Positions 12,939 through 25,350 are shown, counted from the stretch's first letter. The stretch: 64,000 nt of DNA from Hyphomicrobiales bacterium (GCA_017305935.1 JAFKJU010000024.1:1-64000), one strand, 5' to 3'. Numbers and translations: made by a program. The notes: a model not told the origin generated them from the letters alone.

Positions 12939-13694
12939 TCAGCAATCGGTATCGGTGGTGCAATCGTGGCGACGCGGCCGAACGATGCGCGGCGGCTGTG
13001 CCTCGCCGCCGCCATTGTCGATCTGTGGCGGCTGGAACTGTGGCTGCTGCGGCTCGACCGGCTGCGGCGGCGGCTGGCGGGGACGGTCGTCGCGGCGGTT
13101 GCGCCCGGGATTTCCGAAGTCGTCCTGCTGGCCCTGGTCCCAGCGGCGCTCGCGATTGCGGTCGTATCGGCGATAGTCGCCGCCATTGTCGTTGTTCCAG
13201 CCGTTGTCGCCATCGTCCCAGCTACGCTCGGCGCGGCGGCGCATCAGGCGCTCGCGGTCGCTCTCGTAGCCGTTGTCGTCGTAGCGCGGACGGTATTCGC
13301 GCCGCCAGCGGTCACGGTCACGATAGAAATCGCGGCTGCGGTAGTTGCGATCCCAATAGCGATCCAGATCGAACTGGATGACGGGAATGCCGAGCGGACG
13401 ATAATATTCCGGGGCGACATAGACGCGGCGCTGGCGATAGACGGTCTGGATATAGCGGCCGGCCATCCAGCCGCGAATGCCGCGGAAGGAAACATCGCAC
13501 CACGGCACGTCGGCAAGGCAGCCGTAGACGTTCAACGGCGCGCCGGCGCGCACGACGATGACAGCCGGATAGGCCGTGCTCGGTCCCGACCGCAGGTTGA
13601 CGTTCGTGGTCGCGAACCCTTCGGCCGCCATCGCCACCACCGGCGCGGCCAGCAGCGCACAAGCAATCAATGCACGCTTGATCATATTTCTCAC
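12939..13694 (-). CDS. Secreted SH3-domain protein with a charged, Arg/Asp-rich tail
   Basis: A 251-residue protein with a signal peptide ending near AMAAEG. A bacterial SH3 (SH3b) domain at about residues 28-90 (NVNLRSGPSTAYP and GWMAGRYI) is of the type that binds cell-wall peptides. The tail is rich in Arg, Asp, Tyr and Asn and ends in a Pro/Gln-rich segment with two C-terminal cysteines in DCTTDTDC. The GTG start at 13694 has a GGGAG site eight bases upstream; an ATG three codons in is an alternative. It probably binds peptidoglycan in the periplasm. It is divergent from ubiG. Confidence 0.75.
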   Translation of the reverse strand: MRNMIKRALIACALLAAPVVAMAAEGFATTNVNLRSGPSTAYPAVIVVRAGAPLNVYGCLADVPWCDVSFRGIRGWMAGRYIQTVYRQRRVYVAPEYYRPLGIPVIQFDLDRYWDRNYRSRDFYRDRDRWRREYRPRYDDNGYESDRERLMRRRAERSWDDGDNGWNNDNGGDYRRYDRNRERRWDQGQQDDFGNPGRNRRDDRPRQPPPQPVEPQQPQFQPPQIDNGGGEAQPPRIVRPRRHDCTTDTDC

Positions 13695-13966
13695 AGTTTA
13701 CTCTCCCGCTCGAACCCGGCCGCCGAAACCCCGATGGAATCGACATCGGCCTTGGCCCACCAAGGAAAATGATAGGGCGGGTTTTGGCTTTTTTGAGATC
13801 GGCCGGTGGCGGCTTTGCCTTATTTTTACAAATTCAGCAACCTATGCGGCATCCTGCGACGATGCGCCGGCGATTTCGCCGCCCGTCGTCCCTGTCGCGC
13901 CCTTGACATGCGGGCCCGATCGTCCGACTTCACGGGTTGAGAACGGGTCAAGACGAGGACGAAGCC

Positions 13967-14716
13967 ATGCGCGAAGCCGCCCCCACGACGATCGACCAGG
14001 GCGAAGTCGACCGATTTTCGGCAATGGCCGCCGAATGGTGGAATCCGGCCGGGAAATTCCGGCCGCTGCACAAGTTCAATCCGGTGCGGCTCGCCTATCT
14101 GCGCGAGCGCATCTGCGAGAATTTCGGCCGTGATCCGCGCAGCCCCCGCCCGCTCGAAGGCTTGCGGGTGCTGGATATCGGCTGCGGCGGCGGGCTGCTG
14201 TCGGAGCCGGTGGCGCGCATGGGCGCACAAGTCGTCGGCGCCGACCCCTCGGAAAAGAACATCGGCATCGCCTCGACCCATGCGGCGCAATCCGGCGTCG
14301 AGGTCGATTACCGCGCCATGAGCGCCGAGCAGCTTGCCGAGGCCGGCGAAAGCTTCGACGTGGTGCTGAACATGGAAGTGGTCGAGCATGTCGCCGATGT
14401 CGACCTGTTCGTGTCGACCTGTGCCGGCATGGTGCGTCCCGGCGGGCTGATGTTCGTCGCCACCATCAACCGAACGCTGAAGGCGGCCGCACTCGCCATC
14501 TTCGCGGCGGAGAACATCCTGCGCTGGCTGCCGCGCGGCACGCATCAATACGACAAGCTGGTGCGCCCCGAAGAGCTGGAAAAACCGATCTCCGCCGCCG
14601 GCCTCGAGATCGTCCACCGCACCGGCGTGTTCTACAATCCCCTGCAGGACCGCTGGAACCTCTCCGCCGACATGGATGTCAACTACATGATGCTGGCGAA
14701 ACGGCCGGCAGCCTGA
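13967..14716 (+). CDS. ubiG: Bifunctional ubiquinone O-methyltransferase UbiG
   Basis: A 249-residue SAM-dependent methyltransferase performing both O-methylations of ubiquinone synthesis. It shows the family N-terminus [15 protein letters not shown], the SAM motif [12 protein letters not shown] and the [14 protein letters not shown] segment typical of UbiG. The ATG at 13967 is the conserved start; a TTG ten codons upstream is unlikely. It acts at the inner face of the membrane with the other Ubi proteins. It is a single gene. Confidence 0.95.
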   Translation: MREAAPTTIDQGEVDRFSAMAAEWWNPAGKFRPLHKFNPVRLAYLRERICENFGRDPRSPRPLEGLRVLDIGCGGGLLSEPVARMGAQVVGADPSEKNIGIASTHAAQSGVEVDYRAMSAEQLAEAGESFDVVLNMEVVEHVADVDLFVSTCAGMVRPGGLMFVATINRTLKAAALAIFAAENILRWLPRGTHQYDKLVRPEELEKPISAAGLEIVHRTGVFYNPLQDRWNLSADMDVNYMMLAKRPAA

Positions 14717-14801
14717 TCATCCCGCGGGCGAGAACGAGAAGGGGATGGAGAGAGCGCTTCGTTCCCCGGTGCGATAAAATCCGGCTTGAACAGGAGCCGG
14801 A

Positions 14802-15230
14802 TCAGTTCGTCTCGTCCGGCAGGACCGGCAGCGCCGCGATCTCGATGCCTTCCTCCAGCAGCGCCAGAGCCTCGTCGGGTTTGGCTTCACCGATGATGCC
14901 CCGTTGCTCGGCCTCTCCGTAATGGATCTTGCGGGCCTCCTCGGGGAAACGCGCCCCGACATCCTCGGCATTGGCGCGGATGGTGGCCACCGCCTCGCGC
15001 AGTTTCGCCATCACCTGCTTCTGCGCCTCGCCGGTGACGAGCGATTGTATCGCTTCCTTCTGCCGGCCGGTGGTCACCGAAGGCGCCATCAGCGTCTTCG
15101 ACACATGCGCTGAGCCGCAGACAGGGCAGCTCAGAAATCCACGCTGTCGCTGGCTGTCGAAATCGGCGCTGCCGGAAAACCAGGCATCGAAATCATGCCC
15201 GGCATCGCAGATGAGGTCGTATCGGATCAC
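14802..15230 (-). CDS. DUF1178 family protein
   Basis: A 142-residue protein starting at GTG with VIRYDLICDAGHDFDAWF, the conserved start of DUF1178. Cys9 near the N-terminus and a CPVCGS knuckle near residue 39 could bind zinc. The GTG overlaps the stop of the upstream nitrilase-family gene by four bases, so the genes are coupled. The family has no established function; its fixed neighbourhood with nitrilase and glutaredoxin genes suggests a small-molecule or redox housekeeping role. Confidence 0.85.
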   Translation of the reverse strand: MIRYDLICDAGHDFDAWFSGSADFDSQRQRGFLSCPVCGSAHVSKTLMAPSVTTGRQKEAIQSLVTGEAQKQVMAKLREAVATIRANAEDVGARFPEEARKIHYGEAEQRGIIGEAKPDEALALLEEGIEIAALPVLPDETN

Positions 15231-16078
15231 CCTCCGGCACTCCCTGGACCGGCGATCTTTTCCAGCGAGAATTCGCGCGCATTGGCAAGGTTGGGAATGC
15301 GCTGATGCGCCGCCTTGACGGCCCCGACATCGATCTCGGCGAGGACGACCGCCTCGCCCGTCGGCCCCGCCTCGGCCAGAACCCGGCCCCAAGGATCGAC
15401 GATCATCGAATGGCCGAAGGTTTCCCGCCCGTCCTCATGCCTTCCGGCCTGCGCCGCCGCGACGATGAAGACACCGTTTTCGATGGCGCGCGCGCGCAAG
15501 AGCACTTCCCAATGGGCTTCGCCAGTCTGGCGGGTGAAGGCGGCGGGCACGGAAATCACCTGCGCGCCGTTCACCGCCTGCCGGCGGAACAGTTCGGGAA
15601 AGCGCACGTCATAGCAGATGGTGAAGCCGAGTTCGCCAAAGGGCAGAGACGCGATGCGCGCCTCGCTGCCAGGCTGGTAGGCAGAACTTTCGCGCCAGCT
15701 CTCGCCATTGTCGAGATCGACGTCGAACATGTGGATCTTGTCGTAGCGGCAGATGATGTCGCCATCCGGACCGATCAGGAAACCGCGATTGGCGATCTTG
15801 CCGTCGTCACGCGCGATCGCCGTCGAACCGATATGCATGTAGATGCCGAGCGCGGCGGCAAGGTTGCGGCCTTCCCGGAGAATCAGGTCGTCGCCTTCGC
15901 CCCGGAGAACGGCGCGCATGGCCTGACGGTCGCGCTGCAGCGCGCCGGTCATTTCCGGCGTCTGGACGTAGATCGCCCCCGCTGCCGCCGCCTCGCGCAC
16001 CAGCCGCGCCATATAGGCGGCATTGCGCTCAGGGTCGACGCCGGAACACATCTGGATGGCGGCAGCCTTGAAACTCAT
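15227..16078 (-). CDS. Carbon-nitrogen hydrolase of the nitrilase superfamily (Nit1/Nit2-like omega-amidase)
   Basis: A 283-residue nitrilase-fold enzyme. The Glu-Lys-Cys triad is visible: Glu in TPEMTG, Lys in YDKIHMFDVD and Cys in TICYDVRFPE. The DKIHMFDVD signature groups it with the Nit branch that removes deaminated glutathione or alpha-ketoglutaramate side products. It lies between a glutaredoxin gene (5 bases upstream) and the DUF1178 gene (4-base overlap), which fits a glutathione-repair role. The ATG at 16078 begins the conserved MSFKAAAIQM. Confidence 0.88.
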   Translation of the reverse strand: MSFKAAAIQMCSGVDPERNAAYMARLVREAAAAGAIYVQTPEMTGALQRDRQAMRAVLRGEGDDLILREGRNLAAALGIYMHIGSTAIARDDGKIANRGFLIGPDGDIICRYDKIHMFDVDLDNGESWRESSAYQPGSEARIASLPFGELGFTICYDVRFPELFRRQAVNGAQVISVPAAFTRQTGEAHWEVLLRARAIENGVFIVAAAQAGRHEDGRETFGHSMIVDPWGRVLAEAGPTGEAVVLAEIDVGAVKAAHQRIPNLANAREFSLEKIAGPGSAGG

Positions 16079-16083
16079 GGGTG

Positions 16084-16347
16084 TTACGCTCCCTGCGCCA
16101 GCAGCGGATCGAGCCGTCCCTCGCGGTCGAGGGCGTACAGGTCGTCGCAGCCGCCGACATGGTGCTCGCCGATGAAGATCTGCGGAAACGTGGTGCGGCC
16201 ATTGGCCTTGGCATACATTTCCTGGCGTGCATCCGGGTTCGCCGTCGCATTGTGCTCGACGTAGTCGACGCCCTTGTTTTCCAGCAACTGCTTGGCGCGG
16301 GCGCAATAGCCGCAGAAATCGCGCGTATAGATGACGACAGACGCCAT
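16084..16347 (-). CDS. grxC: Glutaredoxin 3
   Basis: An 87-residue dithiol glutaredoxin with the redox site CGYC near the N-terminus, the cis-proline segment TTFPQIFI and the glutathione-binding GGCDD. It reduces protein and low-molecular disulfides using glutathione. The ATG of MASVVIYTRD is chosen over a longer in-frame start that has no homology. It sits between comF and the nitrilase-family gene in one operon. Confidence 0.95.
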   Translation of the reverse strand: MASVVIYTRDFCGYCARAKQLLENKGVDYVEHNATANPDARQEMYAKANGRTTFPQIFIGEHHVGGCDDLYALDREGRLDPLLAQGA

Positions 16348-16402
16348 GGAGCTCTCCGTTTCCTCCGGCCCGCGCCCGTTCGGCGACGATGCCTCTTCGT
16401 CG

Positions 16403-17242
16403 TCATATAGAATTGCCGAGCGCCCTTGCAAAGGTCAAAACCGTGATATCGGCGGCGCCCGCCCGGCGCAGCACCCGCACGGCCGCCGAAACCGTCGCTC
16501 CCGTCGTATAGACGTCGTCGACCAGCACCAGCCGCTTGCCCGCGACATCCGCCTTGCGGCCGGCCGCAACCCTGAAAGCGCCGCGCACATTGTCCTCGCG
16601 CGCCGCGACCCCGAGGCCGACCTGCTGTGTCGTGCGCTTGACGCGCAGCAGCGTCGTCGCCAGCAATGGCTTGTCCGCCAGCCGCGCCAGATGCCGGGCC
16701 AGTTCCGCCGACTGGTTGAACTTGCGCGACATCATGCGGAAGCGGTGCAGCGGCACCGGCAGGATGGCATCGGCGGCTTCGACCGTGCCATCGCCGGCGC
16801 GCAGCATCCAGGCGGCCATCATCGTCGCCAGATCGGTGCGGTCGCGATACTTCAGCCCATGCACCAGACGCCGCGCCACGCCCGCATGAACGGCCACCGA
16901 GCGCAGACGATCGAAGGCGGGCGGCTCGGCAATCGCCTCGGCGCTGAGGATACCGGGCCCGAGATCGCGCGAAAACGGCAGGCCGAGTACCTCGCAATAG
17001 GGCCGTTCGATGAAACGGATGCCGGCCCAGCAGCGCGCGCACAAGCCGCGATGCGAACCGAGCGTCACGCCGCAACCGGGGCAAACCGGCGGATAGACGA
17101 TATCGACCAGTCGCCCGAGACCGCTCAACAGACCGGCAAGCGCATTCTTTCGAAGCTCCGGGCGCAAAACCCTATCGCGCATGCGATGGTATTGCTCCGG
17201 CGGTTGACTTTGCTCGTCCGGGATCTCATCTGAAGCCGTCAT
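16403..17242 (-). CDS. ComF family protein (phosphoribosyltransferase-like)
   Basis: A 279-residue protein with an N-terminal zinc-finger-like double CxxC (PPVCPGCGV and GLCARCW, about residues 52-72) and a C-terminal type I phosphoribosyltransferase fold with the PRPP loop VLVDDVYTTGATVSAA. ComF proteins act on single-stranded DNA during competence and recombination in some bacteria. It is the first gene of the comF-grxC-nitrilase-DUF1178 run. An internal Met (MRDRVLRPEL) 20 residues in is an alternative start. Confidence 0.88.
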   Translation of the reverse strand: MTASDEIPDEQSQPPEQYHRMRDRVLRPELRKNALAGLLSGLGRLVDIVYPPVCPGCGVTLGSHRGLCARCWAGIRFIERPYCEVLGLPFSRDLGPGILSAEAIAEPPAFDRLRSVAVHAGVARRLVHGLKYRDRTDLATMMAAWMLRAGDGTVEAADAILPVPLHRFRMMSRKFNQSAELARHLARLADKPLLATTLLRVKRTTQQVGLGVAAREDNVRGAFRVAAGRKADVAGKRLVLVDDVYTTGATVSAAVRVLRRAGAADITVLTFARALGNSI

Positions 17243-17342
17243 CGGGATCCCCCGTCTTTCCCCGGAGGCGAGCCTAGCACGCCGCACGCCCTCGCGCGAG
17301 AGGCGGCAGGCGGATCGCCTCACAACCCATCGGACGCGCGGC

Positions 17343-18227
17343 ATGGACATCATTTTCGATCAGGCGCTGGTTTCCGGCAATCGCCGGCGGGCGTTGAAGG
17401 CTTTCGATCCGAAGGCAACCTTTCTGCTCGACATCGCCGCCGAGGAGCTGGCATCGCGCCTCGCCATCATCGAGCGGCGCTTCGACAGCGCCGTATCGCT
17501 CTTCGACGTGACCGGGGAGGCCGCGACGGCCGCGCTCGCCACCGGCAAGGTCGGCGACATCCAACGCGTCGAACTGGCCGGCGCCTATCGGGGCAATGCG
17601 CTGGCGACCCGCGAGGCCGCGCTCGAGGCCCCGGAACTGCCCCCCGCCTCGGTCAATCTCGTGCTCTCGCCGCTGTCGCTGCATCTCACCAACGACACGC
17701 CGGGCGTGCTGGTGCAGATCCGCCGCGCGTTGAAGCCGGACGGGCTGCTGCTCGCCGCCATTCCCGGCGCCGGCACGTTGCAGGAATTGCGCGAGGTGCT
17801 GCTGGCCGCCGAGAGCGAAATCCATGGCGGCGTGAGCCCGCGCGTCATTCCCTTCGCGGATGTGCGCGACATCGGCGCTCTCCTGCAACGCGCAGGCTTC
17901 GCGCTGCCCGTCGTCGACGCCGAGACCTATACGGTGCGCTACGATTCGCTGTTCGACCTGATGCGCGACCTGCGCGCCATGGGCATGACCAACCCGCTTG
18001 CCGCTCGCAGCCGCCGGCCGCTGACGCGCCGTTTCTTCCTGCGCGCCGCCGAACTCTATACCGAGCGTTACTCCGATGCGGACGGGCGCATCCGCGCCAC
18101 CTTCTCGATCGTCTACGCCTCCGGCTGGGCGCCGCATGAAAGCCAGCAGAAGCCGCTGAAGCCGGGCTCGGCCAAGGCGCGGCTGGCCGACGCCTTGAAG
18201 GCGACGGAGGTCAAGCTGGAGAAGTGA
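17343..18227 (+). CDS. SAM-dependent methyltransferase, NDUFAF5/BioC-like
   Basis: A 294-residue protein starting MDIIFDQALVSGNRRRA, the conserved start of the alphaproteobacterial relatives of mitochondrial NDUFAF5, a complex I assembly factor. The central methyltransferase fold is recognisable by LVLSPLSLHLTNDTPG and GLLLAAIPGAGTL. The glycine-rich SAM loop is degenerate, as in this subfamily. It probably methylates or hydroxylates a complex I subunit. It is divergent from comF with 100 bases between them. Confidence 0.8.
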   Translation: MDIIFDQALVSGNRRRALKAFDPKATFLLDIAAEELASRLAIIERRFDSAVSLFDVTGEAATAALATGKVGDIQRVELAGAYRGNALATREAALEAPELPPASVNLVLSPLSLHLTNDTPGVLVQIRRALKPDGLLLAAIPGAGTLQELREVLLAAESEIHGGVSPRVIPFADVRDIGALLQRAGFALPVVDAETYTVRYDSLFDLMRDLRAMGMTNPLAARSRRPLTRRFFLRAAELYTERYSDADGRIRATFSIVYASGWAPHESQQKPLKPGSAKARLADALKATEVKLEK

Positions 18228-18284
18228 GCATATCCCGGAAAAGCCGGGGGCGTTCAGCGATCCGAAGAAGAACGACGGCGCCGA

Positions 18285-18458
18285 TCAGGGCGAACTGTTG
18301 TCCATCGTGTTGGACACCAGGCCGTAGACGTGCTGAAAGCCATTGGCGAAGCCACCGACGCTGTACAAGACCGCGATCGACACCAGCGCCGCGATGAGCC
18401 CGTATTCCATCGGCACGCTGCCGCCGGCATCCCGCATCAGCCTTGAAATCCGGCGCAT
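18285..18458 (-). CDS. Flp family type IVb pilin
   Basis: A 57-residue Flp prepilin. A short basic leader with Gly-Gly ends before SVPMEYGLIAALVSIA, matching the prepilin cleavage site, the obligatory Glu at +5 and the hydrophobic N-terminal helix. The ATG at 18458 has a GGGGAG ribosome site, so it is preferred over an upstream GTG. No tad/cpa assembly genes lie nearby, so this is an orphan pilin gene relying on a locus elsewhere. Confidence 0.85.
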   Translation of the reverse strand: MRRISRLMRDAGGSVPMEYGLIAALVSIAVLYSVGGFANGFQHVYGLVSNTMDNSSP

Positions 18459-18582
18459 TCGTAAACTCCCCAAGGCCACTTTCTATTTTTACCAGCATTT
18501 CGCAATCCGGAAAACCGGTGCCCGATTTTCCTGGAAATGCACGCGTGCCGCCGCACGATGTCCCGTGCCGGCACGCTGTCGT

Positions 18583-18903
18583 TCAGCAGCCGGAATCCGC
18601 GCCGTACCCCTCGACGATGCAGACGGAACCCGGTGTTTCCTGCAGCACGCTGCGGCGCAACGTGTAACGCCTGCCGCCTCCATCAGACGATTCGATCGAA
18701 CCGGTGGTGATCATGTCGTAATTCTGCGGCGCCGCCGCCGTCTTGCGTTCGCTGTTTCCGGCCAGCATCGGCGTCAGGATCAGCGTCAGCGCAATTCCGG
18801 CCACGCCAAAAACCAGCGCGATGTTCAACGCACCGGATCGTTCCGTCTTATTCGACGACCTCTCGCGCATGCGATCGGTTTTCCACGCCTCTTCGTCGAC
18901 CAT
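18583..18903 (-). CDS. Small single-pass membrane protein, unknown function
   Basis: About 106 residues. A charged N-terminus is followed by one membrane helix (ALNIALVFGVAGIALTLIL) and an outer segment rich in Thr/Ser/Gly containing TTGSIESSDGG, a motif common in rhizobial envelope proteins. Two Cys near the C-terminus (VCIVEG and DSGC) may pair. A start 16 codons upstream is possible; the chosen ATG has a GAAGGGC site. I do not recognise a family. It lies between the Flp pilin and mutT. Confidence 0.6.
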   Translation of the reverse strand: MVDEEAWKTDRMRERSSNKTERSGALNIALVFGVAGIALTLILTPMLAGNSERKTAAAPQNYDMITTGSIESSDGGGRRYTLRRSVLQETPGSVCIVEGYGADSGC

Positions 18904-18994
18904 ATCAAGCCCTTCGAACACATCATGCTTGAATCGCCCTATCATTGCCAAAGCAAGATAAACGATCTGTTAATGACGTCGAGAAAGCTGTCTT

Positions 18995-19402
18995 CTACAG
19001 GAGGTCCTGCAGGATGGGGATCAGCGGCTCATCGGCCGGCGGCATCGGATAGTCGCGCAGCGCCAAAGACTTGACCCATTTCAGCGTCTGTCCTTCGCGT
19101 CCCTGCGGAATGCCTTCGTAGCGGCGGCAGACGAACAGCGGCATCAAAAGATGGAAAGTCTCGTAGGTATGGCTGGCGAAGGTCAGCGGCGCCAGGCATG
19201 CGACCTTGGTCTCGATGCCCAGTTCCTCGCGCAATTCGCGAATCAGCGCTTCTTCCGGCGTTTCGCCCGCCTCCACCTTGCCACCGGGAAACTCCCAGAG
19301 ACCCGCCAGCGACTTGCCTTCCGGCCGCTGGGCGAGAAGGACGCGGTTGTCGGTATCGATCAGCGCGCAGGCGCTCACCAGCACGATCTTGCGCTCGCTC
19401 AT
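18995..19402 (-). CDS. mutT: 8-oxo-dGTP diphosphatase MutT (Nudix)
   Basis: A 135-residue Nudix hydrolase with a complete Nudix box from [13 protein letters not shown] through [10 protein letters not shown]. The following C-terminal layout, [22 protein letters not shown], is typical of MutT. It cleanses oxidised dGTP from the nucleotide pool. It is the last gene of an argJ-GNAT-mutT run, with only six bases after the acetyltransferase gene. Confidence 0.92.
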   Translation of the reverse strand: MSERKIVLVSACALIDTDNRVLLAQRPEGKSLAGLWEFPGGKVEAGETPEEALIRELREELGIETKVACLAPLTFASHTYETFHLLMPLFVCRRYEGIPQGREGQTLKWVKSLALRDYPMPPADEPLIPILQDLL

Positions 19403-19408
19403 CGCGCC

Positions 19409-20188
19409 TCAGGCCTCCCGCCAGTAGCAGTAACGATAGGATTCGGCAAAGCCGAGCTTGCGGTAGAGCGAGAGCGCCGGGGCATTCTCGGCCACCACCT
19501 GCAGCCAGGCGCTGCGCGCGCCGCGCATGCGCGCCCAGCGCAGCGCCGCAGACAGGATTTCCAGCCCCAGCCCGCGCCGCCGCTCGTTGGGCGCAACGGC
19601 CAGCAGCATGATGCCGGCGAGATCGTTATCCTGCACGCACAGCACCGTCGCCTGCGGCCCGGTCACCGGATCCTCGATGACGAACAGCCCGGTCGTCGGG
19701 CGGATCGCGCCGATGATCTCGGCCAGCGCCGGCTTGGCGGCAAGCCCTGCCTCCTCGACCGCCAGGTTGGCGTCGACGAAACGGCCGATATCGTGGCTCG
19801 GCAGGTGGTCCATGGTGTCCGGCAGGGTCAGGCCGGCGAGATCGGCGGCCATGACCAGCACCTCCTCGACCCGCTGCCAGCCCTTCTGGCGCAGATTGTC
19901 GATCAGGGCGGGCGGGGCAAGCGGCGTCTCGCGGATGGTCAGCGGCCGGCCATAGGCCTCGAAACGCTTGCGCGCCTTTTCCAGGCGGATGTCGATGTCC
20001 CTGGTATCGGCCGGATCGAGCGGCACGACGGAGTTGAGCCGGCGCGAGGGATGCCCGGCGGTCAGCCGCACCTGCCAGCTTCCGTCATAGGTGACGGCAG
20101 CCGCCGGCCAGGCCCGAAAACCGACCGCTTCGAACCGGCGCACCGCCGGCAGGTTCACCCCGTGCGACGAGGAATCCGTCATCGCCAC
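19409..20188 (-). CDS. GNAT family N-acetyltransferase
   Basis: A 259-residue protein. The C-terminal half is a GNAT domain with the acetyl-CoA loop NERRRGLGLEIL and the LYRKLGFAESYRY end. The N-terminal half is a second, degenerate GNAT-like region. It follows argJ with a 3-base gap and precedes mutT by six bases, the same arrangement as in many rhizobia. The substrate is unknown; proximity to argJ does not prove a role in arginine synthesis. Confidence 0.85.
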   Translation of the reverse strand: MAMTDSSSHGVNLPAVRRFEAVGFRAWPAAAVTYDGSWQVRLTAGHPSRRLNSVVPLDPADTRDIDIRLEKARKRFEAYGRPLTIRETPLAPPALIDNLRQKGWQRVEEVLVMAADLAGLTLPDTMDHLPSHDIGRFVDANLAVEEAGLAAKPALAEIIGAIRPTTGLFVIEDPVTGPQATVLCVQDNDLAGIMLLAVAPNERRRGLGLEILSAALRWARMRGARSAWLQVVAENAPALSLYRKLGFAESYRYCYWREA

Positions 20189-20191
20189 CCG

Positions 20192-21433
20192 TCAGCTCCG
20201 GTAATCGCCGTTGATCTCGACATATTCCTTGGTCAGGTCGCAGGTCCAGACCGTCGCCTGCCCCTCACCGAGACCGATATCGACACGCACGTCGATATCC
20301 TGCCGCTTCATGATCGCAGTGGTCGCCTCTTCGGAATAGGCCGGATCGCGCTCGCCGTCGGCGGCAACGCGGACATCGCCGAACCAGATCGCCAGCCGGT
20401 CGCGGTCGGCCATCTCGCCGGACTTGCCGACCGCCATGACGATGCGGCCCCAATTGGCGTCCTCGCCGGCGACCGCCGTCTTGACCAGCGGCGAATTGGC
20501 GATGGAAAGCCCGATGCGCTTGGCCGCTGCATCGCTTTCGGCGCCGGTGACGGTCACGGCCACCATCTTGCGCGCACCTTCGCCGTCACGGACGACCTGC
20601 AAGGCGAGATCCTTGAGGAGATCGTTCAAAGCCGCGCGAAAGGCGTCGAGCCTGCTATCGTCGGCGTTTTCCACGCGCGCCTGACCGTCGGCGGCAGCCG
20701 CGCCGGTCGCAAACAGCATCAGCGTATCCGAGGTCGAGGTGTCGCTGTCGACGGTCACCGAGTTGAAGGTCGGGCCGACGCCGGCCGAGAGCAGCGCCTG
20801 CAGCGCGGCAGGCGCGATATCGGCATCGGTGACCACGAAGGACAGCATCGTCGCCATGTCGGGCGCGATCATGCCGGCGCCCTTGGCGATGCCGTTGATC
20901 GTGACCGTCACGCCGCCGATCTCGGCTGTGCGGGTCGCGACCTTCGGATAGGTATCCGTGGTCATGATCGCCTTGGCCGCCTCGAACCAGAAGTCGCCGG
21001 TAGCGTCCTTGGCCATGGTGTCGAGCACCCCGGCGAACTTGGTGGCATCCAGCGGCTCGCCGATGACGCCGGTGGAGGCCAGATAGACCTCGTTCTCGCC
21101 GCAGCCGATGGCGGAGGCGGCGGACTTCGCCGTCAGCGCCGTCGCCTCGCGGCCCTTCCTGCCGGTGAAGGCATTGGCATTGCCGGAATTGACGACCACG
21201 GCGCGGGCGACCCCATGCGACAGATTGGCGCGGCAGAAATCGACCGGCGCCGAGGGGCATTTCGAGCGGGTGAAGACGCCGGCGACAGACGCCGGCTTGT
21301 CGAACACCATCATCAGAACGTCCGTGCGGTTCTTGTATTTGATGCCGGCAGCGGCGGTCGCCATGCGCACCCCGCGCAGCGGCGGCATGACGGCGTAGGT
21401 TTTCGGAGCGAGCGGAGAAACGGAACCGGACAT
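20192..21433 (-). CDS. argJ: Bifunctional glutamate N-acetyltransferase/amino-acid acetyltransferase ArgJ
   Basis: A 413-residue ornithine acetyltransferase. The self-cleavage site is in [11 protein letters not shown], where the Thr becomes the N-terminal nucleophile of the beta chain. Other family marks are [12 protein letters not shown] and MLSFVVTDA. It recycles the acetyl group from N-acetylornithine to glutamate in arginine synthesis. It is the head of the argJ-GNAT-mutT run and lies downstream of the ppiC-type gene. Confidence 0.96.
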   Translation of the reverse strand: MSGSVSPLAPKTYAVMPPLRGVRMATAAAGIKYKNRTDVLMMVFDKPASVAGVFTRSKCPSAPVDFCRANLSHGVARAVVVNSGNANAFTGRKGREATALTAKSAASAIGCGENEVYLASTGVIGEPLDATKFAGVLDTMAKDATGDFWFEAAKAIMTTDTYPKVATRTAEIGGVTVTINGIAKGAGMIAPDMATMLSFVVTDADIAPAALQALLSAGVGPTFNSVTVDSDTSTSDTLMLFATGAAAADGQARVENADDSRLDAFRAALNDLLKDLALQVVRDGEGARKMVAVTVTGAESDAAAKRIGLSIANSPLVKTAVAGEDANWGRIVMAVGKSGEMADRDRLAIWFGDVRVAADGERDPAYSEEATTAIMKRQDIDVRVDIGLGEGQATVWTCDLTKEYVEINGDYRS

Positions 21434-21459
21434 CTTCTGACCCTGTTATAAAGACGAGA

Positions 21460-21483
21460 GAGCCCGTCGCAAAGGACGGGCTC
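21460..21483 (-). terminator. Hairpin between the ppiC-type gene and argJ
   Basis: A perfect 9-bp stem of GAGCCCGTC with GACGGGCTC around a 6-base loop lies just after the ppiC-type stop codon. On the reverse strand it is followed by only a weak T-run, so it may be a partial terminator or an mRNA-stabilising structure. Confidence 0.5.
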
Positions 21484-21491
21484 GGGATTGA

Positions 21492-22331
21492 TTACTGCTT
21501 GGTGGCTTCCTCGTAACCCTTGCGCAGGGTCTCGTCGGAAATCTCGACCTTGGAGCCTTCCTTGGCCTTGTTCAGCAGATCAAGATACTTGTCGCGGATG
21601 ACGAGATTGCGGACCTGGGCCTCGACCTGCTCGAAGGGCGGCGGCGGGGCGATGCGCTTGTCCTCGACCTTGATGATATGGAAGCCGAATTCGCTCTTCA
21701 CCGGCGTCTTGGAATAGGCGCCTTTTTCAAGCGCAAACGCGGCGTCTTCGAATTCCTTGACCATGCGGCCCTTGCCGAACCAGCCGAGGTCACCGCCGTC
21801 GTTCTTGTTGGAATCGGTGGACTTCGCCTTGGCCAGTTCGGCGAAATCCTTGCCGGCGTCGAGTTCGGCGATGATCGCCTTGGCTTCGTCCTCGGTCTTG
21901 ACGAGGATGTGGCGGGCGTGGACTTCCTCTTCCTTCGGCAGCGAGGCGACTTCCTTGTCGTAGCGCGCCTTGACTTCTTCCGGCTTCAACGTGTCGACGA
22001 TGTTCTTGCGGAAATAGGCGCCGTGCAGTTCGCGGTCCGTCAGGTACTGCATGCGCGACTTGAAGTCGTCGGTCTTATCCAGGCCTTCGGCGGCGGCGCT
22101 CTTCGACAGGAGCTTGATGTCGATCAGGCTCGACAGGGCGGCGATCTTCTTCTGGTCGTCCGGCATCTGGGCGAGCTGCGGGTCGAGGCCGGCGATCGCC
22201 ACGTCGAGTTCGGACTGGTGGACCGGTTCGCCGCCGACCGTCGCCACCACGGCGTCCTCGGCATGGGCGGGAAGCTGAAGGCCGACGAAGGCCACCAGTG
22301 CCATCGCAGCCAGTTTTTTCGAGCAGAGCAT
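21492..22331 (-). CDS. Parvulin-type peptidylprolyl isomerase, periplasmic
   Basis: A 279-residue protein with a signal peptide (cleavage near PAHAED). An N-terminal SurA/trigger-like helical part is followed by a parvulin domain at about residues 135-235, with ARHILVKTEDEAK, GDLGWFGKGRMVKEFEDAAF and EFGFHIIKVED. It catalyses proline isomerisation during folding of exported and outer-membrane proteins. It is divergent from secA, whose product exports its substrates. Confidence 0.9.
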   Translation of the reverse strand: MLCSKKLAAMALVAFVGLQLPAHAEDAVVATVGGEPVHQSELDVAIAGLDPQLAQMPDDQKKIAALSSLIDIKLLSKSAAAEGLDKTDDFKSRMQYLTDRELHGAYFRKNIVDTLKPEEVKARYDKEVASLPKEEEVHARHILVKTEDEAKAIIAELDAGKDFAELAKAKSTDSNKNDGGDLGWFGKGRMVKEFEDAAFALEKGAYSKTPVKSEFGFHIIKVEDKRIAPPPPFEQVEAQVRNLVIRDKYLDLLNKAKEGSKVEISDETLRKGYEEATKQ

Positions 22332-22575
22332 GAATTAACCTTTCGGAAAGAAACAGGGCCGCGACCCTCGCAGACCCGGTCGAAATCGTCCTCACCACCA
22401 GAATGTGGCCATTCTGTATCGGCCTGTGCCGTTGACATCAATCGGCCCCCCTCTTATCTGTCACGCAACCTCGCGTCCAGATCAGTTTCGGGCGTTCCGC
22501 GCCAATCAGCCGAAATCGGCTTCGATGACCGCGCGGGAACGCTTCCGGCAAGACATTCAGAAAGGACCATTGGCC
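22332..22575. other. Divergent intergenic region between the ppiC-type gene and secA
   Basis: About 244 bases holding the promoters of both genes. I do not see an unambiguous promoter pair. A short in-frame extension of secA upstream is open but lacks family similarity and is treated as noncoding leader. Confidence 0.5.
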
Positions 22576-25299
<2,724 letters not shown>

Positions 25300-25324
25300 C
25301 CGGCCGCATTCGCCGCGATATCGA

Positions 25325-25350
25325 AAACGCCGCCCCTCCGGGCGGCGTTT
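25325..25350 (+). terminator. Rho-independent terminator of secA
   Basis: AAACGCCGCCC and GGGCGGCGTTT form a perfect 11-bp stem with a 4-base loop, with a short T-rich stretch after it. It lies 26 bases past the secA stop. Confidence 0.85.
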